From Epiperipatus broadwayi (Eukaryota; Onychophora; Udeonychophora; Euonychophora; Peripatidae), in NCBI GenBank assembly GCA_028023455.1, contig JAQFVV010006203.1, forward strand, positions 6,294,821-6,358,820: a stretch of DNA of 64,000 bases, written 5' to 3'. The notes below the pieces were generated by a model that worked only from the letters and a program-made list of their open reading frames with translations, had not been told where the DNA came from and made no database searches. The translations under genes and the position numbers were made by a program. Of the stretch, positions 35,012 to 47,806 are shown piece by piece. Numbering within the stretch: position 1 is the first letter of the stretch; the number at the start of each line of letters is the position of its first letter.

Positions 35012-36500
35012 AGCATTTATTTTATAACGTCTTGCGTGCGATTATAATTACGATAGATGCGCGTTGCTAATTGCGCAGACGCTGTGAGAATGTTATTAAT
35101 AAATGAATACCTTCGAACAACTACATGATATAGTATTTATATAAGAGTAAAAAGGAATCCTCTTACTCTTACGACTCAAATGTTTTATATGAGCAAATCT
35201 AAAGTAGTTGTAACGAAGGGTGACTACATAATAGTCACTTTAAATTACTATATATAATGTCTGTATGAATGGCGCCAATGAAATTTCTAGAATTTACTAA
35301 ACGCCACTCTAAACGAAACTAAATCATATACATGAATAAGCATTTATTTTATAACGCTTGCGTGCGATTATAATTACGATAGAATGACCGCTGTTAAGCT
35401 AATTGCGAGCGCTGTGAGAATGTTATTAATAAATGAATACCTTCAAACAACCACATGATATAGTATTTATATAAGAGAAAAAGGAATCCTCTTCTCTTAC
35501 GACTCAAATGTTTATATATGAGCAAATCTAAAGTAGTTGTAACGAAGGCGTGACTACATAATAGTCACTTTAAATTACTATATATAATGTCTGTATAAAT
35601 GACGCCAATGAAATTTTCTAGAATTTACTAAACGCCACTCTAAACGAAATTAAATCATATACATGAATAAGCATTTATTTTATAACGTCTTGCGTGCGAT
35701 TATAAGGATTCCTTTTTACTCTTATATAAATACTATATCATGTGGTTGTTCGAAGGTATTCATTTATTAATAACATTCTCACAGCATCTGCGCAATTAGC
35801 TTAACAGGCTGTCATTCTATCGTAATTATAATCGCACGCAAGACGTTATAAAATAAATGCTTATTCATGTATATGATTTAGTTTCGTTTAGAGTGGCATT
35901 TAGTAAATTCTAGAAAATTTCATTGGCGTCATTCATACAGACATTATATATAGTAATTTAAAGTGACTATTATGTAGTCACACCTTCGTTACAACTACTT
36001 TAGATTTGCTCATATATAAACATTTGAGTCGTAAGAGTAAGAGGATTCCTTTTTTCTCCTATATAAATATTATATCATGTGGTTGTTCGAAGGTATTCAT
36101 TTATTAATAACATTCTCACAGCGTCTGCGCAATTAGCTTAACAGGCTGTCATTCTATCGTAATTATAATCGCACGCAAGATGTTATAAAATAAATGCTTA
36201 TTCATGTATATGATTTAGTTTCGTTTAGAGTGGCGTTTAGTAAATTCTAGAAAATTTCATTGGCGTCATTCATACAGACATTATATATAGTAATTTAAAG
36301 TGACTATTATGTAGTCATGCCTTCGTTACAACTACTTTAGATTTGCTCATATATAAACATTTGAGTCGTAAGAGTAAGAGGATTCCTTTTTACTCTTATA
36401 TAAATACTATATCATGTGGTTGTTCGAAGGTATTCATTTATTAATAACATTCTCACAGCGTCTGCGCAATTAGCTTAACAGGCTGTCATTCTATCGTAAG
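35012..36500. mobile_element. Multimeric insertion: two direct plus 2.4 inverted copies of a ~330-bp unit, 11-bp TSD
   Basis: Flanked by TGAGCAATATA at 35001-35011 and 36501-36511. Direct units begin at about 35013, 35340 and 35671 (the third cut at about 35704); inverted units begin at 35705, 36042 and 36379 (the last cut at the TSD). Unit period is 327-337 bp. Each unit, in the inverted-arm orientation, has a TATATAAATA box after CTTTTTACTC, and an AATAAATG. There is no coding capacity and no hammerhead core. CpG-containing words (TTGCGTGCG, GTCTGCGC, GGCGTCATTC) are kept, and units are nearly identical, so the insertion is young. Family unknown. Confidence 0.85.
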
Positions 36501-36511
36501 TGAGCAATATA

Positions 36512-37508
36512 CTAATTTGTCAAAGAATGCTAGAAGATTCCCTACTTATAGTTGCAAATATATTTGGAAGGCAACCAGCAAACTGCTAGATTAAATTACT
36601 AATAGTTTACTAATATATTTATATTCAAAGTAATAAACTCTTTTTTTCTTATGGTTAAATTTATTATGTATTTATTTTCTAAAAATAAATTAATGAGTGT
36701 ACAGCTGACTTAGCTAAGTCTATCCTCTATATACATCAATGTCAATTTTTAATATGTTCTAAAACTTTTAGTATTATGCTCAGAAAATATTTTATTATGC
36801 AAAATACTGCATGTCAGATTTGGAACAAATAATAAAGAAAGAATAAAATATATGTGTTTTCAACACAAATTGAAGAAATTTTATTAATGTATGTAATTGT
36901 GTATGGCACACAAAAATGGAAAACAGCTACTAGTGTATTGTAAAATTTATTTATAAATTCTATTCCTTTTTTAATATGATTGTGTTCCATGCTTAGAGGG
37001 AAAAAACTGCTAGAAAATGATAAAATTTGTCTTAATGTTTTTTTTTTTGTTTATTTACATTTTCATTTGTTGTTTTACATTTGTCTTTGAGCAACATATA
37101 ATTGAAATCATGTAGTTAGATAAGATGTAGTTTGTGGTTCTGTTATAATATTATGGAGTTTATAAGAACCACTTGCTAAAAACTGATCATTACTGGTTCA
37201 GCTAAGTAATCAATTTCACTAAGGAAAATAGCCTGAGAGAAATTTTCAACAATCCTTAAGAATTGATCAATCTAAAATCATGGTTGTCTCAACTTATAAC
37301 CTGCAATAAAAGTATTAAATTACAAGCCTAGAGCTATAAAAAGAAGAAATGGATAAATGGATAAAAAATAAAATGAAAATAATTGTTAAACTGGAAACCT
37401 GGAGTTAAAAAGAAAATGAGAAAAAAAAAAGGAATAAAACAAATGGATGAAAATAACTTTTAAGAAAGCTATAAAAAAAACTGGTGTCAAGAGATTGACT
37501 AAGCCATT
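36512..37508. other. A+T-rich stretch, nothing recognised
   Basis: No gene or element recognised; only a small palindrome (GACTTAGCTAAGTC, near 36708). Confidence 0.45.
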
Positions 37509-37516
37509 ACCTAGAA

Positions 37517-37884
37517 CAGGGGTCCCCAACCTTTTCGCACTTAAGAGCACATTCTATAATACCGGCCAGGTGGCGGGCACCATTTATTTTTTCAATGTAA
37601 ATTTATAGTTGGATATTGTTAATAATACACATAATGTACTAAAAAATATTTATTTCAAAAATAAAACTTTAACATATAATTAACGTTTATATTTTTATGC
37701 TGTAAAAGTATAGTATGCCCTACAATTTGATTACAATATAATACAATAATTTATAAGAAATTTCAAAAACTAAATTTATTTGTATCAGATAAATAATTTT
37801 TTATCATGTTCGGATAGCGGCGGGCACACATAAAAGGGTCTACGGGCACCATGGTGCCTACAGGCATAGGGTTGGGGACCCCTG
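37517..37884. mobile_element. Non-autonomous hAT transposon (MITE), complete
   Basis: Begins CAGGGGTCCCCAACC and ends GGTTGGGGACCCCTG: 15-bp perfect terminal inverted repeats, flanked by an exact 8-bp TSD ACCTAGAA (37509-37516 and 37885-37892). The 8-bp duplication and CAGGGGTCCCCAAC-type ends are hallmarks of the hAT superfamily. Length is 368 bp; the interior is A+T-rich with no transposase. Subterminal GGCGGGCACC (near 37571) is partly echoed near the other end (GGCGGGCAC, near 37819). It would need a transposase supplied elsewhere. Confidence 0.96.
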
Positions 37885-37892
37885 ACCTAGAA

Positions 37893-40800
37893 GATTTACA
37901 ATAAGAGACATTCAACTAGGCAATTATAAAAGGACTTAAAAAAAAGGGAAAATCCATAATGAGGTATTATAATGTGTACACATTCATATTTATAAATATT
38001 TTATAGGGAATTGAAATTGAAAAAAAATTTTTTTTAATGGTTTTGTTGAAAAGATTTTTTTCTTAGTTAAAATGGTGGGAGAACATCCTCATTTTGATAA
38101 AGAAAAGGGGGAGAAGTTAAAATTATCTTTTTTCTTCATTGTGAAATATTTTTTAGGGTTTGATAATCGTAAAGAATAATTCATTTATATTAAATGTTAA
38201 TAAATTAAGAAGAACCAAAAGGGAAAATATTTGTATGTGTTATATGAAATTATATCTGTATTGCATGGTAGAATTGATCAGTATGTGTACAAACTTTAAC
38301 TTTGTCATATTATCATTTTCTATATAAAAAATGTATTCTTTTGTTTATTAGTTAACTTTATTAAATAATTCTGAAATTTATTTTTTCTGATGTTTTTATT
38401 CTTATCTCACCAGTAAGTGTGACTAAATTCATTATGAAGTTATACTTTAAGGAATTACACCAGTGAAATTATTTAATAAAAGAACAAATGAAGTAGCCAT
38501 ATGGTTCTCTATAGAATTATTTGGATGGTACAAAGGTTAAAATCATTTTTAAAGTCCACATAGTTATTTCATACTCTGTAGTCAAGTTGCAATCTTTAAT
38601 TGTCCAATATATTCAGTGGACCATTAGTAAGAATGGATTTCCATTCTTGCTATTAAAAGGTGTGAAGGTTGCCTTGACAGTAGTGAGAAATATTGATTAC
38701 TATTTTTACTGTGAATGTTTAGGTGGTTACTGGTTGGTATCTAATTTATTTCATTTATATATTTTAGGATAATCATTAATTTATTGATGGCCAGTATACT
38801 CATGGTTGCCTATGATAATCAATATTGATATAATGGTCCCAGAATTTTGATACATGATTACTTATTACAATCATTTTAATACTTATGTATGTGCATGAAG
38901 ATGAAATATTGATGATTGCTTTGATGATTCACTGAAGATTTTACATTTTGGCTGTTAAATCTATTCACAAAGAATGCCTGTTGACTCTCAGTGGTTAGTG
39001 TTGGTGATGCTGTATTTATTATTTATCTATTCATTTTATTTATTTTCAATGCTGATATTTGCTCAGTTCTATGCTCATAAAAAATTGATTATTGATGACT
39101 ATTCTTTGTCCTTATCATTTATTTGTGGTGATGATGACTTTCATCTTTATACTCACCACTCCATACCATTATAATATATATCTGAGAGATGGAGATTGTT
39201 CACAAAATAGGTATATATTTCAGGAACAATCTCCACTCCTCAGATGAGCTAAGTGCTAAAGCACCAAATCTTCCCATCAGATATGATAAGCCATATAAAT
39301 ATGATTATATTATCCAAGAGGCTTTATAACCAAATCTCATGGATATGACAGTCTCACTGTAATTATTAATAATAGTCATGTTTACTGATCTGAAATTAAA
39401 TAAAAATAGCTTTAAATAAAAAATGTGTACAATAAGTAAAATCATATTTACAACAAAGTTGTGGGTTTTTTTCTGTATGCAGTTAAATTATTAGTAGTTT
39501 GGTAATGAGTATCAAAATTAATTCACTATTGTTACTAATGTTAATTTGCACAATACTATCTAATAAGAAAAAATATTGTCATTTTCACATGTATCTTCTG
39601 AATAATAAATCACATAACCACACCACTGACACATGTGAACTTATCAATTACAAGAGCTTAGACCAGTGACTTCTCACTGTTCATTTCACAGCATTTGACA
39701 TCATTCTATGTAGTCTTCTATTTAAAAAAGTTATTTCAAATATTTTTTTAAACTGCAATCTTGTCTCTGGTAATAAGCAAATTTCTCCAGTCAACATCTA
39801 ATTGATAAAGTTGATGACATTTTATTTTTTACATTTATATACATAAAAAAGTGATTTAATGCATGGACCTACCAGAACCATATAAATCCATAATTATGCT
39901 TCTTAAATCTCACCTAATTGCTTATACAATTGTTGATAATGGCTTAACATGTTATGATCACTATAGTCATAATATTAACATCAGTTACATAACTTTCTCA
40001 TATGCTTCCAAAAATAGTTTATTCACCTTACTCTGGAGTCATCTACTGTAAGCTTAAATAATCAATGCTCATCAGATAGTGTAGTATTATAATATTCCAT
40101 TTTTAGACTAGTGTTTATTTTTTATCTTCATTAGTGAAATCTAGGATTTAAAACTAAAACTAAAGGTTTAAAATCTTAGCACCCCCCCCCATAGACTATT
40201 TATTCAATTAGTTTAGTAGTGAAATGTGAGAGGTATAAGTGCATTAGTTACAGCTTTGAATCCTAGTTATCACGGACTAAAGCAAAAGCCAGAAACCCTC
40301 TCATGGTTTTTTAATACTATTAATTCAGATATAATATCCATTAATTACTTAAGCTTACATTAGCTGGATCTAATGTAGAGTGAGGAGAACTGTTTTAGTT
40401 ACAATCTTTTATTGATATATAGAGTGCAGTATTCTAGATTTTTGTTTTAATTTGAATCAGGAAGTTAATGATTAAAAAAAAAAAGATAATAAGTGAAAGT
40501 TTATCCGACACAAACTAGCTCTTTCTGATGTTTCTATAAACTATCACCAACTTTTAAGATAAAAAAAATCTCCTATTTAGTTAATTTATGTTAAGGTATA
40601 TGTAATTTCACTTAAAAAAGGATTCTAAATTTATATACCGTATAATAAATAAAAAGGATTTTCAAATCATTTGATCATTTCCTGTTGAATTTGGACATAA
40701 ACATTTCAAAAGTTTCATATGATATATAAATATAATTCGCAAAAAGATCAATACATTTAACATTTAATTCTCATCACAGTTTAGTGCTGTAGGTAAAATG

Positions 40801-41280
40801 ATTGATTTAAAGAACTAAAGGTCCCTAAATTGAAGTTCAACTATAACTATTTGATGGTCAACAATTGTTTGATCTCTGGAACAATAAATCATTTGATCTA
40901 TTTTTTTATTATTATTAATAGCGCATTAATTCTTATTTATTTAAATAAATAATAACTAAAGCAAATGATTCTTCAAACAAATGTCAGAGTTTTCTGATCA
41001 TGCGATAAACAGTCATCATAATAAAACATTTTACGTGATTATGGATAACAACTTAAAAATAGTTTAATTTTATTAATCTTAATATTTCCACTTCTTTATG
41101 TGAAGTAAATCCCCCTATAATAATAAAAAATCCAAGATTATTTACCTCTGTCTGTTTGATAGAGGATGCTGATTGTTTGTTATCTTTGTTGTTCTTATTA
41201 TTAAATGCTGTCAAGTCGGTATTAGTTGTCGATGATCATATGAATTGCATTCTGTATATTCATACAAATTTCTCTTAAGT
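37893..41280. other. A+T-rich stretch with one SINE-like relic
   Basis: No gene is recognised; open frames at 38521-38772, 38974-39174 and 39863-40051 have no family features. About 40205-40320 holds GTTTAGTAGTGAAATGTGAG, a B-box-like CTTTGAATCCTAG and GCAAAAGCCAGAAAC, sharing words with the reverse strand of 62560-62660. This may be a diverged tRNA-type or ribozyme-family relic. Confidence 0.4.
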
Positions 41281-41282
41281 GC

Positions 41283-41386
41283 AACCTTTCTTCACCCATG
41301 TCATGTGGCATTCAGGCACATTAATGGTATAGACCAGGCTGTGATGCATGAAGCTCACCACTTTTGGAGAACACTGCTCTAAAGCA
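41283..41386 (-). mobile_element. hAT transposon end, fragment
   Basis: The minus strand starts CAGTGTTCTCCAAAAGTGGTG, matching the CAGTGGTTCTCAAA-type ends of one hAT group, and continues into sequence with moderate G+C. The opposite terminus is not found nearby, so this looks like a truncated copy. Assignment is by terminus similarity only. Confidence 0.5.
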
Positions 41387-41399
41387 CACAATTTTTCAA

Positions 41400-42660
41400 A
41401 TTTCATCAATCAAGTAACTCTAACCTACATAACTGCCGCTCAATGCAGATATAAGTAATAAAATATTAAAATCAACAACAACAAAAAATAAACCAATTGA
41501 TAAAAGTCAATAATGAAAAAGAAAAAAAATATAGGCTGTTCTTGTTAAAGGAATGATAATGAAACTCGGTATAGATTTTCGTATAAAATGAGAGGGGTAA
41601 TCACTCAATAAATAAACCTAACTATGGCATTTTAGTTTTATTAAACCCATATTTGCTAATTGCAGGCCCTTGCAAATGCTAGTTGATAGAGGATACTGAG
41701 TGATAAAAAATGATTGGTTGAACATAACATAAATAGACGCTGTTGCTGATACAAATGCTGATTGATTAAAGATACTTACAAATGTATACCCTAATTGATA
41801 AAGAATACTTACTAATAAAACAGCTGATTAATAAAGAAGATGCTGATTGTAAAAATGTTGTTTGTCTGAAGATGCTAATGAGTAAAGTGTGTTGATTGAT
41901 AAAGAGTACTAATTAATGGAAAATGTTGTTTAATAAATAAATAATGCTGATCGATAAATTACTGATTTATTATTTAAATACAAAGAAATAAATATTTCTT
42001 CTTTTTTGAAATGAATATCTCCCAAGATGATTCTCATAACGATTTTTTTTTTTTTCAACAATAAAGTGCTTTCTCTTTTTTATTAACACACACAAAAATA
42101 ATTAATATCCTACACTTGACAAGTAAAATAAGTAAAGCATAGCAACAATATTTCTTTGATTTGAAAAGAGAATTAACAAATTCATAATTAATTTTATATA
42201 TATACAAGTAAGATTTGTAATGAAAGTGTGTTAATTTCACACTAATTTAAAATTAATTAGCCTAATTCAACACATACGTTAGATCTGTTTACATAAACAC
42301 TATTATTCAAGTAATAAAAACCATGCACAATTTATTATAATATCCAAGTCATGATATTAATATATACTAAACTTTTTATTGCATTGTTTCAAATATTAGT
42401 TATGAAGCACGATATGCTCAACGTATTTTCAATCTGCATGTCAGCTGTCAATTTTAACAATGTTTATGTTGTACTTAAAGTTTATTCTTGCAAGTTTACA
42501 TGACATTATATCACTTTCTTTTGGAAGAGATAATTTCTACACATCTTTTCCAATTTATTTTTGTCAATCTATAAATCTGTGTCTAGAAATTGTAAAAACG
42601 GTATAACTACTTTATGTGTGAACGCTTGTGTAAGTATTAAACAATCATTAAAGAGTTTAT
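41400..42660. other. A+T-rich stretch with a TGATTGATAAAGA-type motif array
   Basis: No gene. Around 41690-41960 a degenerate motif built on CTGATTGATAAAGAATACTT / GCTGATTGATAAAG recurs roughly every 25-35 bp, a decayed minisatellite. The rest is plain A+T-rich sequence. Confidence 0.5.
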
Positions 42661-42679
42661 TGCAAAATAAAGTTTCTCT

Positions 42680-42850
42680 AAAGGCCCCTTTCTAGAGGAC
42701 GATGAAGGAAAAAGCACCCCTTAGTAGGCTGACTGCTGGAATCGAGCCGTTTTCCTATTCCTCCCTCCCCCTTAAGCTACGAATAGTTACTAACCATTTA
42801 CTGACTAATATTAGATGACACGGTAGATTCGCTAAGTTATCGTTTTTAAA
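42680..42850 (-). repeat. Dispersed SINE-like repeat, copy 1
   Basis: Read on the minus strand: GTCAGTAAATGGTTAG, ATTCGTAGCTTAAGGGGG (A-box-like) and, 30 nt later, GGCTCGATTCCAGC (B-box-like). A partner near 55385-55435 shares GTCAGCAAATGGGTA and ATTCTTAGCTAGAGG. The box spacing suggests a tRNA-derived SINE, but no stable tRNA fold was traced. Confidence 0.5.
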
Positions 42851-43400
42851 CTTTAGATTTGATTTTAATTTAATGAATTTCAACTGCAACATATTTATTT
42901 TCATTATATAGGTTCATGACAATCTCCATTTTTTCATGATTCATATTCCAAGATCTAAAAACTTTTTAGAAATTAAAAATATCTTTTTATATCCTGCAAT
43001 TATTTAATCTCCCTGAATAGTGCGATATTTATATAACAATTTTTTTTTTGATTGTTTGATTTACATTTACTATTATAAAATAATTCTAGCAAATTTTTAA
43101 ATGTGTTTTGCATATTGCCAATTTCAGCTTTTAATTACTCGCCCAGCAACTACATTTACTATGGTTCTTTTCTTTAATTCTGTAAATAAATAAAACATTT
43201 TTTGATTGATGTTGTGATGAGCATTTTTTATAGTCCAAAAATTGTGTGATTTTGGAATCTTATGAAAAAAAAGCAATCAATTAATTTTAATATAGGCTTA
43301 AACTGCATGGTATATTTATGTATAATATATGCAAGACTTTTGAAATGCACATGGTCAACTGACAAATAAGATTGTATATAATATCTTGACAATGTTTATA
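42851..43400. other. A+T-rich stretch, nothing recognised
   Basis: Both strands read; no motif worth calling. Confidence 0.4.
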
Positions 43401-43404
43401 AGAT

Positions 43405-43705
43405 AATCTGCAAAACTCTCTCCATACAGTAGTGACACTCAAAGCAAGACAGAGTATTCAATGGATGCCAGAAGGCTTGTGCATAAAATCCCTATCTAGT
43501 GCCTACTCATCCAATATCTCCAAACTAGTTTTGGCTTGTAGGTACTAGATAGGGATTTTATGCATAAGCCTTCTGACATTCATTGATTACTCTGTCTTGC
43601 TTTGAGTGGCACTACTGTATGGAGAGAGTTTTGCCTATTTTAACAACAGTTATGAGCAAGTATGGGATATAGTGATCATGTGATGGTTAAAGGTTTAATA
43701 ACCTT
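43405..43705. mobile_element. Hammerhead family-1 element, palindromic, ribozyme mostly deleted
   Basis: A minus-orientation arm (about 43409-43540: CAAAACTCTCTCCATACAG to CTTGTAGG) is followed immediately by its inverted copy (about 43542-43655, GTACTAGATAGGG to CTGTATGGAGAGAGTTTTG), then the family end GATCATGTGATGG. At the centre only the 3' half of a ribozyme remains (minus strand GCCAAAACTAGTTTGGAGAT), with GAAA changed to AAAA and the CUGAUGA half absent. A long hairpin could form. Confidence 0.8.
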
Positions 43706-43709
43706 ACAT

Positions 43710-44470
43710 TGAAAGAGACTCAAGTTATTTCTAATTGCAGATCTATAAAAAAAAAAAAAGGTGTGTTTTTATGATTATATTGTTAGTTGACTAAGATATG
43801 TATTAAAAACAACATGCACACACATATTTCAATAATATATTATTTGTTATTATATACACATGCCATGTGCTGTGCTTAGGCTACAGACAGGAAACACAGG
43901 TGATGAATTATGAAATGACCTCCAGACATAAAGATTAACTGTGAATAACAAATAAGCTATGCATGACCAAGAGTATTTCCTGCTGCCCTTTATAAAATAT
44001 TGATTTATCAAATGCTAGATACTGTTTTAATACAAACACTCTTTTGTATTTTTTTTTTCCAGTCATTTATAATCATAATGACTCTCTCATGCCATTATCA
44101 ATCATCCCCTTTACTAACTGTGATAATGGGATTATGTGTTTGTGCAATTTCATTTACATCTTTCAATTACACAGACATGACATTTCTGACTCCAAATTTT
44201 CCTTTTCATTTTTTTTTTTATCTCAAGCCCTCAAGAATTAAAAAAGCAATGGTGCGGATAGACTTGGTAGGCTGGCAATTCTTAGTTGTTAACTTTTCTT
44301 GAAGCAATACAATCACCAATCAGTCGGTTAGGAACTGGATTTGAGACAGGAATTCCAGATAGCAAACATTGCATATTTAGACAATCCCCTCCCCCCAACA
44401 CCATGGAAGTGGAAAGATCTAGAAAATGTGGTCTAAAATTGGTTTGACTCAAACATTCTTATTGGAGGGT
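43710..44470. other. Unassigned A+T-rich stretch
   Basis: No gene is supported. The overlapping open frames at 44000-44302 and 44044-44241 are Phe/Ser/Ile-rich with T runs and carry no recognisable domain. Confidence 0.45.
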
Positions 44471-44479
44471 CATGCCTCA

Positions 44480-47330
44480 AAGATTATTCATTACAGCATT
44501 AAATATAATATATATATATAGTAGTGGTAAATCATGAGGCCATGTTAGTACTAAAGATAAATATCCTAAAAGTAGGCTGCACATTTCAAAACCAGAGCAG
44601 AGAACTACATTGGTAATTAAATAACTGCCAAGATTAAGATTGATGTAGATGCTCTTAGTGAAATTCATCTTCCAGATTAAAGAAAGTTTAATAGAACAGA
44701 TGGATGGCTACAAGTATTTTTGAAAGGTAGATCTATCAGTGAAAGGAGAATGTATAGTGTTGGATTTGCTGTAAAGTAGAGTTTAGTATCTCCGAGTAAT
44801 GAAATTCTTTATTGTATCATTGCACAATGATACTGATGCTTATTTTTAGTGCCTATGATCCAACTTTAGATTCAGAGAAGGAAAACTTTTACTCCTTGTT
44901 GGACAGCATTATGACAGCAATGCCATTAAAAGATCAAATTTTTCTTCTTGGATACTGATATGGTGCTATAAATGTTAATAGTTAATTGTTATTGAATTTT
45001 TGCACAACATATGGATTGTCTCTCACAAAACTTTAAGCAGAAAAATCAGTATAAAGGAACATGAATGAATTCACACTCAGAACAATGGCATTTAAAAATA
45101 TTAAATTATAATTGAGCATTGGGATACAAGAGTTTATATTATACAAGCACTTACAAATGCATATTGTAGTTCATTATAAGATTAAAATAGTAGTTGAATT
45201 AAAAAAATAGATCTTATTCCAATCATATTCAAGAAAAATATTCATTCTTTGGAAATATCTACTGTGCAAACTAAATTTCAATAGCTACTTTCATGATTAT
45301 CATATTACTAAAGCATGAAATTATCTTAAGAAAGATTCTATGGATACAAGTAAATCTATTCTTAGATTTACAAAAAGAAGAATGATGTATGACTTTCTGA
45401 CAATGATCTTATTATTAGTAATTTAATTTTTAAAAAAACATGTCATATTCTACTTAACAGAATAATAAATATGTGAATTTCATAATAAATATAGATATCT
45501 CAAGGCAGAAGTTCGATGACTGATAACAGGGATTAAAAATGATGGATCAATTAAAAAGTTCAAAGAAGTTAAAACTTTCTGATCATGGTCATTCTAGATT
45601 TTTTTTTTGATGCATTGAAAGCAACACATGAACCTGGAAAATGGTATCAGAATCCTATTAAATCAAGGAATGAGACTCTTTTTATATGATGATAACAATA
45701 TTTTGAATACATGGATGGAATAATATACAAGAACTGTAGCAATGACTTTTATATCATGTTATTTATGTGATAGTATGTTGAACTATTTCCATCATCTCAT
45801 TAAATGTTGAATATCTAGAAAATATTAATCTTTATTTAAACTTTTCAAATACAAACAATTCTTAGTGATAACACATGAATAGACAACACTGTCAGTTGTT
45901 TATATTTAAAAAAATTTAATAAAGTTTAAATTTTTCTAGATATTCAACATTTAATGATAGATGGTGAAAATAGTCTGACATATTATTACATCTAAAATAC
46001 CATCATCACACACCTTCAGGCAAATATCTTTCTATCTACTCATTTAAATTTGAACAAAGATATCCAGCTTAGCTCTTGTAATCTTAAAAATGGTAATGCT
46101 GCAGATCCTAATGAAATACTTGGTGAAGTTTTAAAATATGATGGTGTTATGATAGCTTCAAAAATATTGGAAATTTTTAGAAATATATGAACCCATGAAA
46201 TTGTCCATCCAATCTTAAGGGTACTTCCCTTGTTCCTATTTTTAAAAAGAAGTGAAATAGACAAGACTGAAGTAATTATCATGGAATATCATTATTATAG
46301 ATAATAGCAAAGGTACTTTCAAAAATGTTGTTGATTAGGTTGCTCCCAGTCATAGATGAATGATTAATAGAGACACAATGTAGACTTAGAGAAACAAGAG
46401 GCATTACATAGTTTTTATTGCCAGAAAAATGTAAAAAAAAGTGTCAGGTACAAAATATATTGCTTTTATTGATTTCTTCAAGGCATTCAATTCAGTTAAT
46501 CAAACAGGTCTACACCATTGTTTGGAATTAGTTGATTGTTCACTATAATTTTGGTATTATATGACTTCTATCTGGTGGATTGAGAAGATGTATTATTACT
46601 ACAAGTGGAAAATCTGAGCCACTTGAAATGAAAAGTGGTATTAAACAATGCGGGGTACTTGCTTGAACATTATTTTCAGTTTTTAAAACAGTGGACTTTG
46701 GAATGTTTATAAGTAGATTATTCATACAGGGATTAAGATACAATAGAGATTTGATGGTAAAATTTTAATTTAAAATGAATTAAAAACAAGAACATCTTGA
46801 ATTTTAGATTTGCCATAAATTGATGATTGAGTTATTTTTGCCAATTCAAAAGACAATTTATAGAATTTACTTAATATTTCAAATGTAATATGTAAAGGCT
46901 CTGGTTTAATAATTAATGTTTAAAAAACTCAATTTCTATATCTGCCATTGATAGGAAAATCCTCAGAGAAAATGTAAACCAAATTAACTACTTTGCTAGT
47001 TTTATAAGTAGAAAGGAGGATTTAAAAGTAAAGCTACAATACAGACTCCAATGTGCTACTGCTTGTAACATGTAAAAAGATAGGGAAATAAGTACCGCAT
47101 CTAAGTTGCCTGTAGTGGGAATGTTATATTACCTAATTTATTGTATGACTTGGACATCTTATCAACACAATATAAAGACATCAGAAAAGTTCTATTTAAG
47201 GATGATCTGTAAAATTTTAGAAATGCAGTGGCACGATCATAAAAATCCAGTATTCTGCAATTTTCTGGTTGTGACACTGTAGTGTCCACTATTATAAAAT
47301 TATACTTTTGTTGGAGTGGGCATATAAAAT
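44480..47330 (+). pseudogene. Degraded LINE (endonuclease plus reverse transcriptase)
   Basis: Endonuclease traces at 44600-44960: TALVIK-LPRL followed by a SEIHLPD-like strand, GYKYF, LSVKGE in one frame and ISERRMYSVGFAVK in the next. This matches the TALVARELA...LSETR...GVGFAVK region of CFDP2-like LINE endonucleases. RT traces at 46060-46900: LKNGNAADPNEILGEVLKYDG, KYIAFIDFFKAFNSVNQTGL (motif A), KSGIKQCGVLA-like after a frameshift, and FANSKDNLNLLNISNVICKG with GLIINVKKTQFL. No frame stays open for long and many stops intervene. An inverted pLTR pair (45745-46030) interrupts it between endonuclease and RT. Probably an RTE/CR1-like LINE; clade not assigned. Confidence 0.75.
45745..46030. 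mobile_element. Penelope P1-type inverted terminal repeats, nested in the LINE
   Basis: The left arm (about 45773-45855, TATGTTGAACTATTTCCATC to TTTAAACTTTTC) and the right arm (about 45910-45995, AATAAAGTTTAAATTTTTCT to GTCTGACATATTA) are inverted copies of the P1 pLTR end, separated by a short remnant of the pLTR interior (GTGATAACACATGAATAGAC). Coding sequence is absent. Its position inside the LINE shows it arrived later. Confidence 0.7.
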
Positions 47331-47715
47331 GAATAAAAAATGAAAAACTTCTTAAAGAGTTGTTTTATAGTGAACTTGAACATAGTTTTCATGGAAGAAG
47401 TAAATCCTGTTTTCATTATAAGGATTATAATAAAAAATAAAAAATTCATGTATGAAATATATATAATTCCACGTGAAAAGCCTTTTTCGGCACATGAATT
47501 TGTGTCCTTTCAAATGTTAAGTATCTATCTTAAAATTAACCAGTTACTGTGTATATACCACTATCTAATTTTCTGTAATGGAAAAAATCCCAAATAACAA
47601 AATAAAGCAGCAGTAAAATAGAAAATAAAAACTTTATATGGAATTTCAATATAACTTCAAAAGAAATGACTATATAACATAATAACATTCAGAATAAATT
47701 ATATATATATAATAA
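47331..47715. other. A+T-rich stretch, nothing recognised
   Basis: An 85-codon open frame (47340-47597, +) is Ile/Lys/Asn-rich with no recognised feature and is probably chance. Confidence 0.4.
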
Positions 47716-47806
47716 AGAGCATGTTAATAGCTCTAAACAAGCGTTTTTATATATAATAATTGCTAGAAGAGAATGCATTCAAAAACTTTATCTAGGATTG
47801 TTCCCA

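Noticed and set aside
35012-36500. Hammerhead within the ~330-bp unit
   Set aside because: GAAAC occurs once per unit on one strand, but no CUGANGA at a workable distance and no stem I pairing.
41195-41250. GCTGTCAAGTCGGTATTAG..CATATGAAT resembling a retroposon motif seen in other animals
   Set aside because: Only one short match in the window and no boundaries or partner copy; cannot be supported.
44000-44302. 100-codon open frame on +
   Set aside because: Hydrophobic and T-rich, overlapped by another frame, with no signal peptide plus mature-domain pattern or family motif.
46040-46282. Minus-strand 80-codon open frame
   Set aside because: It is the antisense of the LINE RT region, whose plus-strand reading carries family motifs.
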